Source: Candidatus Sigynarchaeota archaeon (GTDB taxonomy: Archaea > Asgardarchaeota > Lokiarchaeia > Sigynarchaeales > Sigynarchaeaceae). Taken from it: a stretch of DNA of 64,000 nt. Each line of letters opens with the position of its first letter. Position 1 is the stretch's first letter. Below, piece after piece: positions 1 through 9,319 of the stretch. The notes under the pieces were generated by a model that was not told the origin of the DNA, made no database searches, and worked only from the letters and a program-made list of their open reading frames with translations. Position numbers and translations under genes: made by a program. The stretch covers positions 1-64,000 of the forward strand of contig JAUQYW010000652.1 of the NCBI GenBank assembly GCA_030587525.1, given 5' to 3'.

Positions 1-14
1 CCGGTCTTGCCATG

Positions 15-707
15 TTACTTCGGTACCCCGGTCCAAATGGTGGATTTTGCTTTCGCGTTTTCATCGCAAACGGCATCCAGCATCTTTTTATTCCCGGGGT
101 TTAGCAAGAACTTGATAGTGTATTCCCAATCCTTGGGTATCTTGAAAGTATACTTTGGTTTTAGCGGGATCGTCGGGATCACGTGGTCAAAGGGCATGCT
201 CTCTATCGTGGTGCCCTTGAACGTTATTTTGTATACCATATCCATCAGAGTTTTCCCCGTTTGCTCGCCGAGCTCGGCCAAGGTAGAATCAAAGAAAGAA
301 AGAGATCGCTTTTGCTCTTCAAAAAACTCTTCCAGCTCGTCAAATATGCCCATGCCGTTCTCATTCAATTGCCGGATTTCCTGGGGATTTTCAAGATCGA
401 GATGGTCATCAAAGATGATGCCAAGCCATCCAGAAAGACTGAAAAACTCCGCGAGGTTATACAAGTCCTTGGCAAACGGGCCGTGATGGTAACGCTTGAA
501 TTCGATCCTCGTTAAACTGATTTGTGCGTTGTAGGCCCTGCAAAGCGAGAGGAAAAACAACTTTTGCTCCTTGATCTTATTGATCGTGAGATTCATTTGC
601 TTTGCTTTCGCGTGGAAATACAGGTAAATGACCTTGTCCTCCAAGGGAAAGAGGTCCTCGTAAAAACACGTCACGATTGGCTCGCCACCTAATTCTGTTC
701 CGGTCAT
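15..707 (-). CDS. Panacea/SocA-like (DUF4065-type) protein
   Basis: A protein of about 230 residues. The N-terminal half has the pattern of the Panacea (SocA-like antitoxin) fold: an opening helix, then a segment with Phe-Lys-Arg followed by His-His-Gly-Pro-Phe and an Asn-Leu-Ala helix, resembling the family's conserved 'YGP.. LY' core. The C-terminal half is charged and not recognised. Family members often neutralise toxins or act as adaptors, but no toxin partner lies beside it here. The ATG chosen is 24 nt downstream of a clear TATA box, so the message is probably leaderless; the reading frame stays open for 72 more codons upstream, but that part would cross the promoter. Assignment is by pattern only and could be wrong. 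Confidence 0.5.
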   Translation of the reverse strand: MTGTELGGEPIVTCFYEDLFPLEDKVIYLYFHAKAKQMNLTINKIKEQKLFFLSLCRAYNAQISLTRIEFKRYHHGPFAKDLYNLAEFFSLSGWLGIIFDDHLDLENPQEIRQLNENGMGIFDELEEFFEEQKRSLSFFDSTLAELGEQTGKTLMDMVYKITFKGTTIESMPFDHVIPTIPLKPKYTFKIPKDWEYTIKFLLNPGNKKMLDAVCDENAKAKSTIWTGVPK

Positions 708-725
708 GATAGATATTGCGATCCG

Positions 726-736
726 TATATAAAAAG
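726..736 (-). promoter_or_regulatory. TATA box of the Panacea-like gene
   Basis: On the minus strand this reads CTTTTTATATA, centred 24 nt upstream of the ATG at 707. That spacing is typical of archaeal leaderless transcripts and is the main reason for choosing this start. Confidence 0.6.
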
Positions 737-1439
737 TCGTACAAGATAGATAATTAGCATGCTCAATTGACCATTTCTCGAAAAAGAGCACCGGATCGCG
801 GTCTCGTTCCGATGAAATCGTTTTTCTCCTTCCTTTATGAACCGCCATCCTTAGGGAAAGGAGAGGTATTTGAGCGAATGAAGAGGTACATAAGCGAATT
901 AGCAGGAATTCGAGACCGCACACCTTTTAAAGAAAGAATACACAGGGCAAATGCATTTTTATGTGATATCCTTTCCCTTTCTCTCATATAGTTCTGGGAA
1001 TCTCCTTTCTCGTCATAGTATAGAAGAAGATCTTGTACCTGCGGGTTCCGTTTATGGTTTTGAACCGCATGATAGATATCCTTGGCAGGTCAGATCAACG
1101 TCTTGTTTTTTTCTCGATTCTCGATTATGATTTAAATCAGAAAATTCCGTGCGTGATCTGAATCCGCTCAAGATTCTTCTCGCGTAAATGCGAATTTCCC
1201 CATTATTGTTATCACCTTGAGGTAAATCAACCCACGTTAATTGTTCGTTGGAAATGAATGCGGATTTTATAGAAGAATATCAATATCTTGATGAAATGAT
1301 TTATAAATTACCAATGAATAAGGGAATTCATACGATAGGGATTCTCGGATCCAGCATATCGTGCGCAGAAGGTTATTTGTTTCATGTGGACGAACTTTGA
1401 TAACAAAAATAAGAGATATTCGTTAAGGAGATTACGCTC
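737..1439. other. Non-coding spacer between divergent genes
   Basis: About 700 bases with no convincing gene; the short open frames here lack coding character. It holds the promoter of the leftward gene, an imperfect hairpin near 1041-1068 (arms GCGGGTTC and GAACCGC, one bulged G), and an AT-rich segment with TTATAAAT around 1300. Just before the rightward gene there is an A-rich box near 1405 and a Shine-Dalgarno sequence. Confidence 0.5.
1425..1430 (+). promoter_or_regulatory. Ribosome binding site AAGGAG
   Basis: AAGGAG lies 9 nt before the ATG at 1440 and fixes the start of the PKD-repeat protein. Confidence 0.7.
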
Positions 1440-4400
1440 ATGCTTAATAGAAACAAGAAAAACTATGGAACATTAATTCTACCTTTGATTTTGCTTTCCT
1501 GTATATTTCTTTTCTCAGGAAAGTCTGAATCAAATCAACCAAGTATATCATACATGCAACCAGAAGAATGTCCAGTTCCTGGGCTCGTAACGAACGATTC
1601 ATGGGAAGTGACCCTAGATCCTGCCCAGGACATGGTAGCCATAGATGTCCTTGCCTTGAATCAGCACGTGTATACCATCGAACGCATCGCAAATGCTACG
1701 CCGTATTGTAATTTTACAAAACGTAATTCAACGGGCGATATAGTCTGGCAAAAAACCTTTGCTATTCAACTCTCAGATCTTTGGAGCGATGGTACGTATA
1801 TTTATGTTGCAGGTGGGTCGGGACCCAGCATGCGTGTCATGAAATATAGCCAAGCGGGAGGTCTTGTGTGGAGTAGAGATCCGGGGGAATCTGATACAAC
1901 AATTGAAGCACGTGCGGTGTGTGGCGCGGATGGACGCATCTTTTTGTTAATGAGCCATAATCCCGCCACAAATCAAATTCTAATCGAAAGGTACTTGGAA
2001 TCTGGATCATGGAATGGTTCTGGATCGTATAACGAGTTAAGTCCAAGCTCTATCATAGGTGCTGCCTCCGATGGCCTTTATATTTATTACTTAAGAACAT
2101 ACTACCCGGGTGGTGCGGAAAGTGGGAAAATAACAAAGATGCGAGCCAGTACCTTTAATGATGCGTGGGAGAAGACTGTCAACCTCCGTGGCAAGGACTC
2201 GTTTAATTCAATATGCATTCTCAATAACGAGATCTACGTTAGTCACAGGTCTCAATATGCCGGCTCCTACCTCGAAAAATATGCCGCAAATGGCACGTTA
2301 ATGATGAATGTGACAACACCTTTCCAGGAACTCATGGGATTGGCAACGGATGGTTATTGGATCTACGGCGTGGGGAAGGACTTGTCCACGTCTTTATTAA
2401 AGATGATGTGGTGGGCTCCGAATGGAACCGTGCTTGGATGGAAAAAATTCAATTTTTCGCAAGGCACATATCTCACAACCGTTGCAGCCGATGGAGGGTA
2501 TCAATACATCTACATGACATTCACGGGAAACGGTTTATGTACGAGCTTGATAAAAAATGACATATTTCCAACGAAGTTGTCCATTTCTACCAATAACTCA
2601 AATATCATCCAAGGACAATCTGTCCAATTCAATGTCTCGTCTCTCGTAAATGCGACGAATCCTGCTAGTTATCAATGGTTTTTCGAGGATGGTACGAATT
2701 CTACACTTGAAGATCCTGAGCACTACTTCATGGAGATTGGTACTTTTTCCATTATGCTTGCAGCGTGGGATTGTGATTTTGATTCGATCACTAAAAATGT
2801 CACGATCAACGTGGCGGCGGATTTAACCCCGTCGGCGACGTTCACGGCGAACACGACCTCGATCATTGAAATGCAATCGGTGAAATTCACGCACACGGGT
2901 AGTAACGGCAATATACCAGTATCCTACCAGTGGAGTTTCGATGATGGGACGCCTAACTCGACCGTCGAAAACCCCGTGCACCAGTTTACGACCGTGGCCA
3001 CGCGCACGATAAGGCTTACAGTTGTTGATGTGGACGGCGATATTGTTACTTATACGCTTCCGTCAACCATCAACGTAATCGCGGATTTGTTGCCCAATGC
3101 GATCTTCACGGCCAACACGACATCGATTCACGCAGGTAAGTCCATCTCGTTCACGCATACTGGTGATAATGGCAATTTGCCGGCATCATATCAATGGAAC
3201 TTCGGCGATGGCACGTCCAATGCAACCATCGAGAATCCCGTGCACCAATTCACGGCTGCCGGCATCTACACGATTCGGCTCACGATTGTCGACGTGGACG
3301 GCGACATCGCCATCTACACGCTCCCATCGCCTATCAACGTGGACATTATCCCGTCGGCGACATTCACATCCAATACAACCTCGATCGTTGCAGGGCAATC
3401 GGTGAGTTTCACGCACACCGGTACTAATGGCGATCCACCAGCAACGTACCAGTGGAACTTCGGAGACGGCACGCCCAACGCGACCGTCGAGAATCCCGTG
3501 CACCAGTTCACGGCCGCGGGCACCCGCACGATTCAGCTCACGATCGTCGACGTGGACGGCGACACTGCCACCTATACACTTCCGTCAACTATCAATGTGG
3601 CCGAGGACTTGTTGCCCAGTGCGACCTTCACGGCCAACACGACATCAATCATTGCGGGTCAGGCCGTCGCATTCACGCACACGGGCGTAAACGGCAACAC
3701 GCCGGCGACGTATTCGTGGAATTTCGGGGACGGGCGCGCATCGATCTTAAAAAATCCGGTGCATCAATTCAAATCATCAGGTACTTTTACCGTTCAGCTG
3801 AATGTAACGGACATGGATGGAGATTTGCATACCACGACAATGATAATAAGCGTCTTGCCATACATCCAAGCGGTCGCGAGCTTTTCAACAAATACGACGA
3901 CAGTCATAGCCGGGCAATTCATACAGTTCCAATTCAACGGAACAACCGGGAACGTGCCAATCTCGTATTATTGGCGGTTTGGGGATGGAAGCACATCTGT
4001 ACAGGTGAATCCCACGCATCAGTTTAACACGGCCGGGATGCATAGTATGAACTTGACCATAACAGACATATTCGGAAATAACAGCGTAGCCAGCATAGAT
4101 GTTACAATATTGCAAGACGTATTTCCGGTTTCGTTGTTCACGGCAAACACGACAACGCTCAGCGGTCCAGGTTGTATACAATTTCAATTCATCGGTACAC
4201 AAGGCAATGGACCGGCTACGTTTACGTGGTATTTTGGGGATGGGACAACATCGAATGTGTCCAATCCAGTACATCGATTCAACTCCACTGGAACATATGA
4301 CGTCATTTTAGTGGTTCGGGATACGGATGGTGACATAAACCAATATTCTACCAGAATCGCCGTTATCGGGCCGAGTACGGGTAATTGGTTTGGCAATCCC

Positions 4401-4880
4401 ACGAACGTTTTCATCGTGATCGTGATAGGTGCCGGTCTAGTTGCTGTCGTGTCCGTTGCAAGCGTGGCTCGGAAGAAGAAACTGAAGATTCAATCCAGCG
4501 GTAGTGGCAAGAAACGTGACGGAAAGAAGATTCCCAGTCACCAGGCACTGGATCAATCCCGGACTGGTGCTGGTATCTCGCCCATGAAAAATTCCGAGAT
4601 AGTGCAAAAAATGCCGGACGCATCGGCACCGGTCGTGATTGCTCCGCCAGCCATCTCAAAGCCCAACTATATCTGCACGAATTGCCATTCCCGGTTTACA
4701 CTTTCGTTCCCGGCTGGCCAGGCACCACCATCGTGCCCATCGTGTTCGATTGCCATGTCAAGGCTCGTGCCGTGCCCGCATTGCGGTATCGATGCGATGA
4801 TTGACCAGCAATTCTACCAAGCTTTTAAGGGAAAGGTAATACAATGTTCAGGTTGTGGGAAGCAGTTCGTGCTCCACTGA
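1440..4880 (+). CDS. PKD-repeat surface protein with cytoplasmic zinc ribbons
   Basis: A cell-surface protein of 1146 residues. It begins with a signal peptide (basic start, hydrophobic run about 11-27). Residues about 50-375 carry repeated short beta-strand motifs like a beta-propeller. Seven PKD modules follow (about 376-975), most with the diagnostic W.FGDG core and a closing 'NPVHQF' strand. One transmembrane helix (about 988-1010) leads to a basic cytoplasmic tail that ends in cysteine pairs (CTNC, CPSC, CPHC, CSGC), a double zinc ribbon. Many N-glycosylation sequons lie outside the membrane and none in the tail. PKD domains usually mediate protein-protein or glycan contacts. The zinc tail suggests the ectodomain is coupled to something inside the cell; the partner is unknown. 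Confidence 0.8.
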   Translation: MLNRNKKNYGTLILPLILLSCIFLFSGKSESNQPSISYMQPEECPVPGLVTNDSWEVTLDPAQDMVAIDVLALNQHVYTIERIANATPYCNFTKRNSTGDIVWQKTFAIQLSDLWSDGTYIYVAGGSGPSMRVMKYSQAGGLVWSRDPGESDTTIEARAVCGADGRIFLLMSHNPATNQILIERYLESGSWNGSGSYNELSPSSIIGAASDGLYIYYLRTYYPGGAESGKITKMRASTFNDAWEKTVNLRGKDSFNSICILNNEIYVSHRSQYAGSYLEKYAANGTLMMNVTTPFQELMGLATDGYWIYGVGKDLSTSLLKMMWWAPNGTVLGWKKFNFSQGTYLTTVAADGGYQYIYMTFTGNGLCTSLIKNDIFPTKLSISTNNSNIIQGQSVQFNVSSLVNATNPASYQWFFEDGTNSTLEDPEHYFMEIGTFSIMLAAWDCDFDSITKNVTINVAADLTPSATFTANTTSIIEMQSVKFTHTGSNGNIPVSYQWSFDDGTPNSTVENPVHQFTTVATRTIRLTVVDVDGDIVTYTLPSTINVIADLLPNAIFTANTTSIHAGKSISFTHTGDNGNLPASYQWNFGDGTSNATIENPVHQFTAAGIYTIRLTIVDVDGDIAIYTLPSPINVDIIPSATFTSNTTSIVAGQSVSFTHTGTNGDPPATYQWNFGDGTPNATVENPVHQFTAAGTRTIQLTIVDVDGDTATYTLPSTINVAEDLLPSATFTANTTSIIAGQAVAFTHTGVNGNTPATYSWNFGDGRASILKNPVHQFKSSGTFTVQLNVTDMDGDLHTTTMIISVLPYIQAVASFSTNTTTVIAGQFIQFQFNGTTGNVPISYYWRFGDGSTSVQVNPTHQFNTAGMHSMNLTITDIFGNNSVASIDVTILQDVFPVSLFTANTTTLSGPGCIQFQFIGTQGNGPATFTWYFGDGTTSNVSNPVHRFNSTGTYDVILVVRDTDGDINQYSTRIAVIGPSTGNWFGNPTNVFIVIVIGAGLVAVVSVASVARKKKLKIQSSGSGKKRDGKKIPSHQALDQSRTGAGISPMKNSEIVQKMPDASAPVVIAPPAISKPNYICTNCHSRFTLSFPAGQAPPSCPSCSIAMSRLVPCPHCGIDAMIDQQFYQAFKGKVIQCSGCGKQFVLH
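2815..3730 (+). repeat. Four near-identical PKD-coding DNA repeats
   Basis: PKD modules 2 to 5 repeat at about 260-bp spacing and stay similar at DNA level (for example the block around TTCACGGCCAACACGAC and the block around AATCCCGTGCACCA). They are richer in G+C than the flanking modules, which suggests recent duplication or gene conversion inside the gene. Confidence 0.6.
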
Positions 4881-4912
4881 CTCTTATATTTTGAATTTTA
4901 AAGCACTTCCTT

Positions 4913-5656
4913 TTATTTTTCGTCTATTGTCGATAAAAGAGTAAACACATCGTCGATGCGTTTTCCTTTACCAAGCACTTCGTGTACTTTTTCGAGCTCT
5001 GTGGTTATTTTTCTGGCCTGGGGACATCTTTCCATGCAGCGCCCGCACTTCGTGCACACCAGCGCATTGCCATTCCCAGGATTCCTTGCAAGCTCGTACT
5101 TTGATCCCGCCATTTTCTTGTACCCACGCTTGATGAGGTAGGTGTAAAATCGTTGGCTGCTATTTTGCTTGGCGGATGCTTGGAGCGAGACGTTATTCAA
5201 GATAGCAAAGTTTTGGGGGATGTTAACGCCGGAAGGACATTGCATGCAATACATGCAAGAGGCGCAAGGGACTCTGATGCGTTTCGTGTAGATGCCCACG
5301 ATCTCCTTCAACACCTTGCGGTCATCGTCCGAAAGCGCGTTGATACCCGAAGCATCAGCACTGGCGCAATTCTCGTCTATCATTTGCTTGCTACCCATCC
5401 CGCTGAGTGCCAAGGAGACTTCCGGGCGATCCCAGACGAATTGCAACGCTCAGTCAACAGGTTTGCGCTGGATTTTCGCGGTGGCCATAATGTCGAGCGC
5501 TTCGCGTGGTTCGCGTGGTGGGCGTGCCAGGACTCCCCCCTTCACCGGTTCCATGATGACGACGCCAAGACCTTTTTTGTGTGCATACTGGAGGCCCTCG
5601 GTACCAGCTTGGATATCGTGGAAGGAAAAACCGATGTGTTTTTCTTTCTTTTTCAT
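4913..5656 (-). pseudogene. Decayed aldo/keto reductase with C-terminal ferredoxin domain
   Basis: Remnant of the aldo/keto reductase family that carries two [4Fe-4S] clusters at its C-terminus. What is left is a stretch with HIGFSFHD, then GLGVVIMEPVKGG, then the C-terminal helices (WDRPEVSLALSGM) and two cysteine clusters (C..C..C..CP and C..C..C...CP). Three lesions are visible. The N-terminal half of the barrel is missing, because the next gene ends 30 bp upstream. About 30 residues appear deleted between SFHD and IQAG. An in-frame TGA stands after KPVD where relatives have Trp (TGG to TGA), with translation otherwise continuing as ALQFVWD. The gene is therefore probably non-functional, although the downstream iron-sulfur part could still be made as a short protein of 177 residues. 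Confidence 0.8.
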
Positions 5657-5685
5657 TCCCGATGATTCTTTCGTTGGCGTGATTC

Positions 5686-7656
5686 TTACTTTATCAATTT
5701 CGCAATATTAAGTATCTTTCCCGCCGTATTTTTTAATATTTTACCCCACGACCGCTTGATTTTCAACTCGAATCGTCGTGTCTCGCAGATTCTATCTGTT
5801 TCCTTGTGAAGTAAGACGATGGTCATCGAAGGGTCCTTGCTCATTCGTGCTTTCTTCACGACGATTTGTTGATCAAGTTGATTTTTCCCGTTTATCACGA
5901 ACGTCGGGGTTTTTTCCAATCCATCAAACGCACTAGATTCCACGAGTATCTTGCATTCCTCTCGGGTTGCTTCCTTATTGGAGATCGTAATTCTAATTGG
6001 CAAGTCCATGTCCTCCATTAACTCTGAATTTTCGAGATTGATCGATTCAAAGCGGAGATTCTCCTCGGGTGGTGGAATATACCAGTTGAACCTTCGTGTT
6101 TCCTCCAAATTTCCCTCGTAATCTAGCACGTCAAAAAAAATTAAGAATTTACCATAACTTCTTGGTTTCCCGAGATTGAAATCGCATTCCCGCCGTTGGT
6201 ATGGACCGAGTTTAATTTTCAAAAGGTCTCGGTCATATTCGGTTCCAGGAGCACGTACTTGAAGTTGGGCATAGATGGTATTGATACCGAAGTTTGCCAC
6301 CGACACGTTGAAGCATAATGGCTCGGTAGTTAAATATCGGGTCGTCTTATTGTCGATCTTGATGATCTTTATTCGGGACGTTTTTTTCTTGATAGTTTCT
6401 ACAGCTTCTTTTGCATTTTCTTGTATCTCCCGGTGCAGAAACGACTGGTCGGCAGGATCGGCAATAAAAGCGTCCAGAAGCGAGAGGATATCTGGTTCCG
6501 TGTTAAATTCATCCAAGGCGCTCAAGATCCTTATGCTCAAGGAAATGTAGAGCATTACCTTCTCTAGCGTCTCGCGCGTGCATTGATCCCCGGTCGCCTG
6601 AAGCACCATGGTTCTTTGGTTCAGATTTTCAAATAATTCCGTGTGTTGCGTCAAGTTTTCGGAAAACGCATGAAAATCTCGTGGTGCCAAGATGCACGTT
6701 GCTAAGAAAAGGGATTGGGATGATAATAGCTCGTTGCTTAATGAAAGATCAATTGCTGCTAGAAAAAAATATGTTCCCGATTTTTCGGGCTCGTGATGCA
6801 TCGTTGCGATACCCAAGAGAAAAAGGCAGCATCCTTTCTGTAATCGAAATGTAGGATCTGAGGGGACGATCATGTCACAAAGTCGGGATAAATTGTAGAT
6901 CAAAATCGTATCTTGCGGAATGTCTAAATGTTCACATACCAACACAAGTCTTTTTAGCTCGCCCCCGATGTCGCTCCATTCTTTCGCTGGATACGTGCCT
7001 TTTTCGTACTTTAACAGCAATTGATTGGTTATTGGAATAATCGAAGAAAGATGGGGAGAATTGATAGTACAATTTTGTCTTATTTCTTTATGAATTGCCC
7101 AGAATTCCTTTGTAATGGTAGCCATTTCATCTGTTACCGATACGGGGCGCTCGCTTTCCATAATTATCGATGCAAGCTTCTCGAAAGCTGAAATAACTCC
7201 CCGACTTGTCTTTGCTGAAGTTTCAAAATAAGAGAAATGATGCTTTCTGCAAAATGCATCGATTTCTTCTTGTGTGACTGCCCGAGGTAAATCGTTTTTG
7301 TTACCCACTAGCACGAAAGGCGCGTTTTCAGCGTTATCACGAAATTCTTTCATCCAATTTTCTAAATGATCGAATGATTCACGATTCGTGAGATCAAAAA
7401 CAAGAATTGCACCTTGTGACCCGCGATAATACAATGGTCGAACGAAACTATACCGCTCTTGGCCACCAGTATCCCAGATCTGCAACTTTACTTTTATCTT
7501 CCCAATAACAATCAGTTTAACAGCGAAATCGACACCTACTGTCAACTTATAGCTATCCTGGAAAGAACCTTGAACAAAACGGACTACAAGAGCCGTTTTT
7601 CCACAACCCCCATCACCTAACACTATTATCTTAAAAAGATAATTATATTCTTCCAC
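5686..7656 (-). CDS. Ras/Rab-like small GTPase fused to helical and beta-sandwich domains
   Basis: A multidomain protein of 656 residues. Residues 1-170 form a complete Ras-superfamily GTPase: G1 GDGGCGKT (14-21), switch I Thr39, G3 DTGGQ (62-66, with the catalytic Gln), G4 NKND (119-122) and G5 SAK (147-149). It is closest in style to Rab/Ras. Residues about 190-430 are mostly helical, possibly a TPR-like or scaffold fold. Residues about 440-630 look like two beta-sandwich modules, and the last 25 residues are basic and amphipathic, ending in KLIK. There is no C-terminal prenylation cysteine, so membrane contact, if any, would use the basic tail. Small GTPases are expanded in Asgard archaea, but most are single-domain. 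Regulators are not seen nearby. The promoter region upstream holds two overlapping ATTTTAAAAT boxes. Confidence 0.88.
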   Translation of the reverse strand: MEEYNYLFKIIVLGDGGCGKTALVVRFVQGSFQDSYKLTVGVDFAVKLIVIGKIKVKLQIWDTGGQERYSFVRPLYYRGSQGAILVFDLTNRESFDHLENWMKEFRDNAENAPFVLVGNKNDLPRAVTQEEIDAFCRKHHFSYFETSAKTSRGVISAFEKLASIIMESERPVSVTDEMATITKEFWAIHKEIRQNCTINSPHLSSIIPITNQLLLKYEKGTYPAKEWSDIGGELKRLVLVCEHLDIPQDTILIYNLSRLCDMIVPSDPTFRLQKGCCLFLLGIATMHHEPEKSGTYFFLAAIDLSLSNELLSSQSLFLATCILAPRDFHAFSENLTQHTELFENLNQRTMVLQATGDQCTRETLEKVMLYISLSIRILSALDEFNTEPDILSLLDAFIADPADQSFLHREIQENAKEAVETIKKKTSRIKIIKIDNKTTRYLTTEPLCFNVSVANFGINTIYAQLQVRAPGTEYDRDLLKIKLGPYQRRECDFNLGKPRSYGKFLIFFDVLDYEGNLEETRRFNWYIPPPEENLRFESINLENSELMEDMDLPIRITISNKEATREECKILVESSAFDGLEKTPTFVINGKNQLDQQIVVKKARMSKDPSMTIVLLHKETDRICETRRFELKIKRSWGKILKNTAGKILNIAKLIK

Positions 7657-7982
7657 TTTTCTCCCACCATCATATCAAGTACGTTTGCTTTTCCTTGTTC
7701 GTTTGTATAGATGGCCCAGCACGAAATAAACATGATATTTATTTTAAAATGATTTTAAAATAAATAAATTCGATTTTTACCATTTAAAGTTCTTGCACCA
7801 CCACACCTTGTCTCCCATCTCACCCATAAACACTATGCCGGTCAATTACTTCAGTAACTAGCGAGTTTCTCGGTCATCCTCCACGACAGCCTTTTCAAGA
7901 TGCACGCACAATCACCCATGTATGCACCATGTTAAAACAGCGGTAAACAACCGGGGAACGATCAGACATAGTAACTAACGAA
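7657..7982. other. Spacer between divergent GTPase and ceramidase-like genes
   Basis: No gene was seen. It contains an AT-rich promoter block near 7740-7770 (two ATTTTAAAAT palindromes), a 12-bp direct repeat AGTAACTARCGA (near 7853 and 7970, the second just before the TTG start), and a 37-bp element that recurs before the gene at 16155. Confidence 0.5.
7881..7917 (+). repeat. Dispersed 37-bp upstream element, copy 1
   Basis: Contains CTTTTCAAGATGCACGC and matches the element at 16125-16161 at 33 of 37 positions. Both copies lie just upstream of, or at, the start of a rightward gene for an extracytoplasmic-type hydrolase fold. Confidence 0.6.
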
Positions 7983-9284
7983 TTGCGTGCCGGCGTCGCA
8001 CGGCGGCTCATCAATCCCCCGCGAGGAATCTACCTCATGGGGTACAACCGCGCCAAGGGCAACAGCGGCGTCCACGATGACTTGACCGCCACCGCCTTGG
8101 TCCTCGCCGATGGAACGACCCGCATCGCCCTCGTCGCGCTGGACATGCTCGGCATGAATGACCTCGTGGTCGACCGGGTGCGCTCGCGATTGTCCCCGAT
8201 CGAACCGGTCTTATGCTGCTCCCACACCCATTCGGGTCCTGTCATTTTCACCGACGAGGGTTCGTCACGCAAGAACAAGGTATACATCAATTTGGTGGTC
8301 GACCAGATCGTCGCTGCGGTGCAAGATGCTGCCGGGAGGATGGCCCCGGTCACGCTCGAATACGCGAGCGGGCAAGGTACCATCGCCATCAACCGGCGCG
8401 AGCGCATGCCAAATGGGCACATCGAGAACGGCATGGATCCGGACGGCGTCATCGATCGAACGGTTCAGGTGATAAGTATCACGGGCTTGAAAGGGGAGCG
8501 GGTTGCAACCATCGTCAATTATGCTTGCCACGGCACGGTGCTTGGCCCGGATAACTTGCTCGCGTCGGCCGATTGGATTTGGGCCATGCGCGCCCGTGTC
8601 GAGCAAAAGCTTGGTGGTCTCGTGATGTTCTTGCAAGGCGCAGCTGGGAACCTCAATCCTTCCTTTGGGTACTCGCCCGATCGACCATGGGATGGCACCC
8701 GAGCGTTCGAGAAAGTCTCCGAGCTAGGCAATGCTATGGCAGAAGCTGTTTCAAGAGCGGTCCGTACAGGGTGCAAGCCATTGCAGCCGTTGCCGCTGAA
8801 AATGGAGCGGGTTGAAACCTGGCTGCCAACAGAATCACCTGCCACCACCGCCCGTCCACCCAAGACGTACATGAAGCCCGTGCTGGCCGCGCTTAAATTG
8901 CCCGGTTTCATGAGTTTCGTAGTCGAGCACTTTCTTGACCAGCGTGCCCCGTGGAAGCAGCGGGTCGAAGCGAGGGACGGGTACTGGGCAGTGCCGGTGC
9001 GGATGAGTGCGCTGCGGATCGGCGAGCTGGCGATCCTCAACATCGGGGCCGAGCTTTTCACGGAGCTAGGCTTGGCGATCAAGGCGGGATCGCCAGGAAA
9101 ATACACTTTGCTGGTAAGCCTGGCAGATAGCATGGTCAGCTACGTGCATCCTGCCGAATCCCACGCGCAAGGCGGGTATGAGGTGGATTCCGCGCCCTTG
9201 CTGTTCCGATATCCAAGTCGATTGGCAGCGACTAACGGGGATATCGTGCTCCAAGCAGCCCAGTCGTTGTTTCGGCGTCTATAG
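7983..9284 (+). CDS. Neutral/alkaline ceramidase-like hydrolase
   Basis: Matches the N-terminal catalytic domain of neutral/alkaline ceramidases (zinc amidases that split N-acyl-sphingosine). The opening RAGVARRLINPPRGIYLMGY and following HDDLTATALVL are typical, as are the metal-site motifs CCSHTHSGP and NYACHGTVLG and the later LQGAAGNLNP. At 433 residues it is much shorter than the usual 650-750 and lacks the C-terminal Ig-like domain. There is no signal peptide, so it is probably cytoplasmic. The only plausible start is TTG, since a stop precedes it by 13 codons. In an organism with ether lipids the true substrate is uncertain: it may be another N-acyl lipid or a different amide. Shorter members of this family are common in bacteria without known substrate. 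Confidence 0.75.
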   Translation: MRAGVARRLINPPRGIYLMGYNRAKGNSGVHDDLTATALVLADGTTRIALVALDMLGMNDLVVDRVRSRLSPIEPVLCCSHTHSGPVIFTDEGSSRKNKVYINLVVDQIVAAVQDAAGRMAPVTLEYASGQGTIAINRRERMPNGHIENGMDPDGVIDRTVQVISITGLKGERVATIVNYACHGTVLGPDNLLASADWIWAMRARVEQKLGGLVMFLQGAAGNLNPSFGYSPDRPWDGTRAFEKVSELGNAMAEAVSRAVRTGCKPLQPLPLKMERVETWLPTESPATTARPPKTYMKPVLAALKLPGFMSFVVEHFLDQRAPWKQRVEARDGYWAVPVRMSALRIGELAILNIGAELFTELGLAIKAGSPGKYTLLVSLADSMVSYVHPAESHAQGGYEVDSAPLLFRYPSRLAATNGDIVLQAAQSLFRRL

Positions 9285-9319
9285 TCAAGGTTGATGATTT
9301 CGTTGAAAGTAGCAATGGC

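Noticed and set aside
767..991. Open frame of 74 codons on the plus strand
   Set aside because: It overlaps the promoter of the leftward gene, has no ribosome site and no coding character.
1041..1068. Hairpin GCGGGTTC...GAACCGC as a possible RNA gene or tRNA arm
   Set aside because: The stem has a bulge, there is no cloverleaf around it and no T run; kept only as a note in the spacer.
3452..4027. Long open frame inside the PKD gene, other frame
   Set aside because: It is a shadow of the G+C-rich PKD repeats; the product is repetitive, His/Arg-rich and matches nothing.
5447..5449. TGA read as selenocysteine or tryptophan in the aldo/keto reductase
   Set aside because: The gene also lacks its N-terminal half and has an internal deletion, and no SECIS-like hairpin was noticed, so simple decay explains the stop.
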